Source: Bacillota bacterium (lineage in GTDB: Bacteria; Bacillota; Clostridia; Christensenellales; Aristaeellaceae). From it: a stretch of DNA of 21,550 bases. Positions 17,307 to 21,550 of this stretch are shown piece by piece. The first letter of the stretch is position 1, and each line of letters begins with the position of its first letter. The stretch covers positions 1 through 21,550 of the forward strand of contig JAEYCB010000044.1 in NCBI GenBank assembly GCA_023404345.1, written 5' to 3'. A program made the position numbers and the translations under genes. A model generated the notes under the pieces. It made no database searches, was not told the origin of the DNA, and was given only the letters and a program-made list of their open reading frames with translations.

Positions 17307-18182
17307 TTAAGTAATACAATCCCGGTCCCAAAGAGTTGCACCAATAAGACCAGAGTCACTTCTGAAATATGCCGGAAACAGCATTACATTACAAATTTCA
17401 GAATATATGGAAAGATGTTTCGACACTTTCTGAACATACCCATCAGCAAGTCCAACACTTCCTCCGACAACAACAACCTGACAATCAAGCAGTAATTTTA
17501 AACTTACTATTAATTCAGCAATAGTACTGGCAGAACGCTCTGTCAAAAATTCTGCTTCCTTATATCCCTGTCTCGCTAATTCAAAAATATATTTGGTGCT
17601 ATATCCTGCAAGTTTATTTTTTGCTGCCCCCATGATGGCCCGACCAGATGAAACCGTTTCAACGCATCCCCGACGACCACATCCACATTCTGTATCCGTT
17701 ACTCCGGACAATATATGCCCAACATGTCCGGCTAATCCAGAAACACCTGTTAATAATTTTCTGTTAACTACAATTCCCCCTCCAACCCCCGTAGAAACGG
17801 TTATAAAAACCATATCACAAATTTCTTTTGGCAAAACTGTATATTCTGCCCATGCGGCTGCCTGGGCATCATTTATCACACTTCCATTTAAACCAGTTAT
17901 ATCTTCCATTATATTTTTCAGAGGATACTCTTTCAGCCCTCCAAGATTGTCTGGATTCAGAGCTGTCAATACTCCATTATTAATAATCCCTGTTGATGCT
18001 ACTGCAAATCGCTCCGCTGTTCCCTTCATTTCAGAAACCAGTAGACGTAAAGCCCCTGTCATTTCGTCAGGACATCTTTCATGAGGTGTTGATATCTGTT
18101 TTTTCAGCAAAAATGAACCGTCATCAGATATCAACGCCGCTGAAATTTTCGTTCCTCCTATATCAACAGCCAGTGTTATCAT
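17307..18182 (-). CDS. nanK: N-acetylmannosamine kinase NanK (ROK family)
   Basis: Phosphorylates N-acetylmannosamine with ATP to ManNAc-6-phosphate, the step after the lyase. The 291-residue ROK protein begins MITLAVDIGGTKISAALI, the phosphate-binding loop. It has the catalytic-type stretch VINDAQAAAWAE, STGVGGGIV, and the zinc-binding GHILSGVTDTECGCGRRGC typical of bacterial ROK kinases. The ATG has AGGTGA 6-7 bp upstream and lies 33 bp after nanA. In E. coli K-12, nanT and nanE lie between nanA and nanK; here nanK is second and nanE is missing. Confidence 0.93.
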   Translation of the reverse strand: MITLAVDIGGTKISAALISDDGSFLLKKQISTPHERCPDEMTGALRLLVSEMKGTAERFAVASTGIINNGVLTALNPDNLGGLKEYPLKNIMEDITGLNGSVINDAQAAAWAEYTVLPKEICDMVFITVSTGVGGGIVVNRKLLTGVSGLAGHVGHILSGVTDTECGCGRRGCVETVSSGRAIMGAAKNKLAGYSTKYIFELARQGYKEAEFLTERSASTIAELIVSLKLLLDCQVVVVGGSVGLADGYVQKVSKHLSIYSEICNVMLFPAYFRSDSGLIGATLWDRDCIT

Positions 18183-18215
18183 TCATTTTCACCTATATAA
18201 CAATCTTGCAATTAT

Positions 18216-19133
18216 TCAGATTATTTTCATTTTTTTGTTTCTGTCATGTTCTTCGAGCAGTCGCTCTGCAAGTTTTGATAATACATCCAGATTCTTTTCC
18301 TTTACCGGAGAAAAAGGACTTCTGCATACAGGAGTATTTATAATCCCCATATAGTAAAGAAGAGTTTTTATACCTGCCAGGACACCACTCTGAATAAGAG
18401 TGTCAATAACCTGGTTACAGGCTACCTGTATTTCCTTCGCCTTAATCACATCATTGTTTTTGACTGCTTCAAATATTTCAAGATAACGCCACCCCATTAT
18501 ATTATATGTACTACCGATTCCCCCATCTGCACCTGCAATTAACCCTGATGCAAATATTTCATCGTAACCATTATATAACACAAGCTCTGGATGATTCCTT
18601 TTGATTTGTTCCATCTGGAATAAATCACCGGATGTCTGTTTTAATGCACAAACCCTGGGTATTGTGACAAGCTCATTTATCTGATCTAAAGAAAAACGCA
18701 CTCCGCTAAGAGCCGGTATATTATAAACTACCATCGGAAGTCCATCTGCAGAATCAATAATCTTCCTGTAATGGATACAATGCTCTTCAAATGAAAAAGG
18801 ATAATAAAATGGAGTAACAGCAGATATAGCATGATATCCGTATTTTTTTGCAGCTTTTGCAAGTACCTCGCTTTCTGCCGTACTGATTCCGCCCACATGC
18901 GCTATAAGTGTCAGTCTTCCATCTGATTCATCGGCTACTGTTTCAAGAATTTTTTCTCGCTCTGCAACATTCTGAAGAAATGCTTCTCCAGTAGAGCCTC
19001 CAACATACAATCCCTTAATATTTTGTTCGATATTAAAACGGATCAGTTTTCGAAGACTCTCCATATCGATTTGCTGGGATTGGTCATAAGGAGTGGGTAA
19101 TGCTGATATGACCCCTTTAAATTCACATTGCAT
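18216..19133 (-). CDS. nanA: N-acetylneuraminate lyase NanA
   Basis: Class I aldolase that cleaves N-acetylneuraminate to pyruvate and N-acetylmannosamine in the cytoplasm. The 305-residue TIM-barrel protein has GLYVGGSTGEAFL (carboxylate-binding loop), AVTPFYYPF, Tyr137 in VVYNIPALSG and the Schiff-base Lys165 in CALKQTSGD. These residue numbers agree with those of E. coli NanA. It is about 8 residues longer than K-12 NanA, with the excess in a charged C-terminal tail (EEHDRNKKMKII). The ATG has AAGGTGA 8 bp upstream. It is the first gene of the nan operon. Confidence 0.95.
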   Translation of the reverse strand: MQCEFKGVISALPTPYDQSQQIDMESLRKLIRFNIEQNIKGLYVGGSTGEAFLQNVAEREKILETVADESDGRLTLIAHVGGISTAESEVLAKAAKKYGYHAISAVTPFYYPFSFEEHCIHYRKIIDSADGLPMVVYNIPALSGVRFSLDQINELVTIPRVCALKQTSGDLFQMEQIKRNHPELVLYNGYDEIFASGLIAGADGGIGSTYNIMGWRYLEIFEAVKNNDVIKAKEIQVACNQVIDTLIQSGVLAGIKTLLYYMGIINTPVCRSPFSPVKEKNLDVLSKLAERLLEEHDRNKKMKII

Positions 19134-19188
19134 TTTTAATCACCTTCACTTAACTGCATAATGGGATACCTAGTACACCACCAAGTAC
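19134..19188 (-). promoter_or_regulatory. nanA leader with candidate NanR operator
   Basis: On the minus strand, GTACTTGGT (19180-19188) is followed by GTACTAGGT (19168-19176), a 9-bp direct repeat with one mismatch and a 12-bp period. It runs into GGTATC. This resembles, loosely, the GGTATA repeats bound by E. coli NanR. A promoter TTTGTA-17 bp-TATCCC, or TTGGTG-17 bp-TTATGC, would overlap the repeat, as expected for repression. Both promoter matches are weak. Confidence 0.4.
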
Positions 19189-19215
19189 AAAGATTATCCA
19201 ACAGAAAAGAAGCAC

Positions 19216-19235
19216 AATGTGAAGATTATCAAAAA
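19216..19235. promoter_or_regulatory. Candidate CRP site upstream of nanA
   Basis: TGTGA (19218-19222), a 6-bp gap, then TCAAA matches the CRP consensus TGTGA-N6-TCACA at 9 of 10 half-site bases. The centre lies about 70-75 bp upstream of the likely nanA transcription start. The E. coli nan operon is known to be CRP-activated, so the site is plausible, but the match is short. Confidence 0.35.
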
Positions 19236-19253
19236 AAAACCATCAGAAAGCTG

Positions 19254-19750
19254 TCATGCCGCTCAGTTAAGGATCGGTTGATCGATCCAGTGTCCAGTTA
19301 CCATTCTCTGCGTAACCCTCTGCGACTATCTTGCCCCGGAACTGATTACCCACAGCCCTGAAGAGTCCGACACTGTCACGCTACGCAAACGGCGTCTTCC
19401 TCTGGAAATGATGGCCTGGTGAATTATCAGTATGGCCCATGAGCGTAAGGAACCTTCACCAGATTGTGAACCGGCTGGACACATGCTGCCAGGTAGTCGC
19501 CCCTTTGTCGCGCCGTGATCCATGCCCAGCAGCGGCCAGGAAGCGGGGCCGTACGCCACGTGTTCACGTAAACAGCGCAGCCCTGACATAACACCACGCT
19601 GTATCCGCTCTGGTGCAATATGAACCTGCTGACCATCGATGGCGTGTTCTAACTAACACAGGACACGCCAGAACACGACATAAAGCTTCACTCGCCAGAT
19701 ACATGGTAAGCGTAAACTGACCGCCGTATGTAGCCATTAAGCCAGTATTG
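19254..19750 (+). pseudogene. Decayed IS4-like transposase remnant
   Basis: The sequence from 19254 resembles the IS4 left end as I remember it (TCATGCCGCTCAGTTAAG; about 16 of 18 positions). Translation in shifting frames then gives IS4 transposase blocks: SYHSLRNPL, DYLAPELI, DTVTLRKRRLPLEMMAW, SMAHERKEP, AVIHAQQRPGSGAVRHVFT and LLTIDGVF. Several stops and frameshifts break these blocks, so it is inactive. The 3' part of the transposase is missing, and the remnant stops where the IS66-family element begins. It borders the nanA control region. Confidence 0.8.
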
Positions 19751-19758
19751 GTAACGTA

Positions 19759-19790
19759 GGTGCCCACCTTTTCATCAACTAGTGGACACC
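19759..19790. repeat. Inverted repeat in the IS66 left end, before tnpA
   Basis: GGTGCCCAC (19759-19767) pairs with GTGGACACC (19782-19790) with one mismatch and a 14-nt loop. It lies 4 bp before the tnpA ATG. It could be a transposase-binding subterminal repeat or a translational control hairpin. Confidence 0.6.
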
Positions 19791-19794
19791 TGTT

Positions 19795-20220
19795 ATGGAA
19801 CAGAAAATATTATCCGCAGAACCCCGCAGAACATTTTCAAATGAGTTTAAACTTCAAATGGTTAAACTGGCTTCACAACTAGGAGCCTCTGTTGCCCGTA
19901 TTGCCAGGGAACACGATATCAATGATAACCTCCTGTTCAAATGGCTCAGGCTCTGGCAGAACGAAGGGCGTATATCGCGGCGTCTTCCGGTAACAACCTC
20001 TTCTGGCGCTGGCGTTGAATTATTACCTGTTGAGATAACGCCGGATGAGCAGAAAGAGCCTATGGCGGCTCTTACTCCGCTTTTATCCACTCCTTCACAA
20101 AGCACAGTCAGTGCCAGTTCCTGTAAAGTTGAGTTCCGCCACGGTAACATGACGCTGGAAAATCCTTCACCAGAGCTGCTCACGGTGTTGATCCGTGAAC
20201 TGACCGGGAGGGGGCGATGA
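19795..20220 (+). CDS. tnpA: IS66-family accessory protein TnpA
   Basis: A 141-residue protein with an N-terminal helix-turn-helix of the IS66 TnpA/IS3-OrfA type (FKLQMVKLASQLGASVARIA, then LLFKWLRLWQN; about residues 18-50). The C-terminal half is low in motifs. In IS66-type elements TnpA is needed with TnpB and TnpC for efficient transposition. The stop overlaps the tnpB start (ATGA at 20217-20220), so the two are translationally coupled. Confidence 0.9.
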   Translation: MEQKILSAEPRRTFSNEFKLQMVKLASQLGASVARIAREHDINDNLLFKWLRLWQNEGRISRRLPVTTSSGAGVELLPVEITPDEQKEPMAALTPLLSTPSQSTVSASSCKVEFRHGNMTLENPSPELLTVLIRELTGRGR

Positions 20221-20567
20221 TCTCGCTCCCATCAGACACTCGAATCTGGCTGGTTGCCGGCGTTACTGATATGCGTAAATCCTTCAACGGTCTGGGTGAA
20301 CAGGTACAACATGTGCTGGATGAGCCCCCCTTCTCCGGTCACCTGTTCATCTTCCGTGGCCGACGGAGTGACATGATTAAAATCCTCTGGGCTGATGCTG
20401 ATGGTCTGTGCCTGTTCACCAAACGCCTGGAGGAAGGCCAGTTTATCTGGCCTGCGGTGCGTGACGGTAAGGTATCCATTACCCGCTCGCAGCTGGCAAT
20501 GCTCCTCGATAAACTGGACTGGCGTCAACCCAAAACATCCCGCCTTAATGCACTGACAATGTTGTAA
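20217..20567 (+). CDS. tnpB: IS66-family accessory protein TnpB (IS66 Orf2-like)
   Basis: A 116-residue IS66 Orf2-like protein with the hallmark VAGVTDMRKSFNGL (about residues 12-25), GHLFIFRGRR and ADADGLCLFTKRLEEG. Length and sequence are those of the ISEc8-type TnpB. It is unrelated to the IS200/IS605 TnpB nuclease despite the name. Its start overlaps tnpA by 4 bp; tnpC follows after 30 bp. Confidence 0.92.
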   Translation: MISLPSDTRIWLVAGVTDMRKSFNGLGEQVQHVLDEPPFSGHLFIFRGRRSDMIKILWADADGLCLFTKRLEEGQFIWPAVRDGKVSITRSQLAMLLDKLDWRQPKTSRLNALTML

Positions 20568-20597
20568 AAATGTCATGGCCGGATTATAAAAACGGTC

Positions 20598-21550
20598 ATG
20601 AGTCGGAAATACCTCATTCGTATCACTGAGCTGGAAAGGCTGCTCTCTGAGCAGGCTGAAGCCCTCCGTCAGAGAGATCTGCAACTGAGTCTGGTTGAAG
20701 AGACGGAGGCCTTCCTGCGCTCTGCACTGGCACGTGCCGAAGAAAAGATCGAAGAGGAGGAGCGGGAAATAGAATATCTGAGGGCCCAGATAGAAAAACT
20801 GCGCCGGATGCTGTTCGGTACCCGTTCTGAAAAACTGCAGCGTGAGGTTGAACAGGCTGAGGCCCAACTGAAACAACGCGAACAGGAAAGCGATCGTTAC
20901 AGTGGGAGTGAGGATGACCCGCAGGTTCCCCGCCAGTTGCGACAGTCACGTCATCGTCGTCCGTTACCAGCACATCTTCCCCGTGAAATACACCGCCTGG
21001 AGCCTGAAGAAAGTTGTTGCCCGGAGTGTGGCAGTGAGCTGGATTATCTGGGTGAAGTCAGTGCTGAGCAGCTGGAACTGGTGAGTAGCGCCCTGAAAGT
21101 GATCCGCACTGTTCGGGTAAAAAAAGCCTGTACAAAATGTGACTATATAGTTGAAGCGCCAGCGCCGTCCCGCCCGATAGCGCGCGGCATCGCGGGCTCC
21201 GGATTACTTGCCCGCGTGTTAACGGGAAAATACTGCGAACACCTGCCACTGTATCGTCAGAGTGAAATCTTTGCCCGACAGGGTGCCGAACTGAGCCGTG
21301 CATTAATCTCCAACTGGGTTGACGCGTGCTGCCAGTTAATGACTCCGCTGAATGATGCCCTGTACCGTTATGTAATGAACACCCGCAAGGTTCACACTGA
21401 CGACACACCGGTAAAAGTGCTGACACCGGGCAGAAAAAAGGCAAAAACAGGACGCATCTGGACGTATGTCCGGGATGACCGGAATGCGGGCTCATCAGAG
21501 CCACCGGCGGTCTGGTTCGCCTACTCACCAGACAGGCAGGGAAAACATCC
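20598..21550 (+). CDS. tnpC: IS66-family transposase TnpC, 3' end beyond the window
   Basis: An open frame from the ATG at 20598 (MSRKYLIRITELERLLSEQ) runs without a stop through the last base, at least 317 codons; the family is usually a little over 500. The N-terminal region is rich in Glu and Leu and likely forms a coiled coil (about residues 5-100). A zinc-ribbon pair follows, CCPECGS and KACTKCDY. The start of the DDE transposase domain then appears, with the first catalytic Asp in HTDDTPV (about residues 268-269). The window cuts the gene before the remaining catalytic residues, so intactness is unknown. Confidence 0.9.
   Translation, partial: MSRKYLIRITELERLLSEQAEALRQRDLQLSLVEETEAFLRSALARAEEKIEEEEREIEYLRAQIEKLRRMLFGTRSEKLQREVEQAEAQLKQREQESDRYSGSEDDPQVPRQLRQSRHRRPLPAHLPREIHRLEPEESCCPECGSELDYLGEVSAEQLELVSSALKVIRTVRVKKACTKCDYIVEAPAPSRPIARGIAGSGLLARVLTGKYCEHLPLYRQSEIFARQGAELSRALISNWVDACCQLMTPLNDALYRYVMNTRKVHTDDTPVKVLTPGRKKAKTGRIWTYVRDDRNAGSSEPPAVWFAYSPDRQGKH

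Larger units (their letters stand above)
19751..21550 (+). mobile_element. IS66-family element (ISEc8-like), right end outside the window
   Basis: Three genes in the order tnpA-tnpB-tnpC on one strand define an IS66-family element, and the TnpB sequence strongly recalls ISEc8/IS682. The left end is placed at GTAACGTAGGTG (19751), because IS66-family ends typically begin GTAA and because the IS4 reading stops there. The terminal repeat partner and target duplication cannot be seen. All three genes look intact as far as they go. Confidence 0.8.

Noticed and set aside
19326..19767. Several minus-strand frames (67-87 codons) to the right of nanA
   Set aside because: They are antisense to an IS4-like transposase remnant read on the plus strand.
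20232..21528. Minus-strand frames of 214, 116 and 156 codons in the right end
   Set aside because: They are antisense shadows of tnpB and tnpC, whose plus-strand reading is strongly supported by family motifs.

Overview
The window looks like accessory DNA from an Escherichia coli/Shigella-type enterobacterium, most likely a pathogenicity island or virulence plasmid. The evidence is a complete aerobactin siderophore locus with the ShiF transporter known beside aerobactin in Shigella SHI-2-type islands. Next to it lies a complete-looking sialic acid (nan) catabolic cluster, and both ends carry insertion-sequence debris. All identifications come from reading the sequence and from memory of the families; no search was run. 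I saw no tRNA, rRNA or CRISPR array.

Layout. (1) 1-796: a decayed IS3-family transposase gene on the minus strand, then unassigned DNA, then a 16-bp tandem repeat and a 16-bp perfect inverted repeat just past the end of iutA. (2) 797-8746, minus strand: iucA-iucB-iucC-iucD-iutA, read from a Fur-controlled promoter at about 8781-8809. The genes are packed with 1-4 bp overlaps or gaps. (3) 8882-10075, plus strand: shiF, a major-facilitator transporter divergent from iucA. (4) 10233-19133: an AT-rich sialate block. The NanR-like regulator is on the plus strand; a nanS-like O-acetylesterase diverges from it on the minus strand. An apparent minus-strand operon reads nanA-nanK-nanT-esterase-nanC-nanM-esterase. 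(5) 19254-21550: an IS4-like remnant cut by an IS66-family (ISEc8-like) element whose third gene runs off the window.

How it works together. Aerobactin is made from lysine by IucD (hydroxylation), IucB (acetylation) and IucA/IucC (coupling to citrate). Ferric aerobactin returns through the TonB-dependent receptor IutA. In the nan block, the NanC-like porin should admit sialic acid through the outer membrane, NanM interconverts its anomers in the periplasm and NanT imports it. NanS and two paralogous alpha/beta-hydrolases may remove O-acetyl groups. NanA then cleaves sialate to pyruvate and ManNAc, and NanK phosphorylates ManNAc. No nanE is present, so the pathway would rely on an epimerase encoded elsewhere. 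The most unusual content is the pair of hydrolases woven into a rearranged nan operon that combines functions split between nanATEK and nanCMS in E. coli K-12, placed directly beside an iron-scavenging locus.
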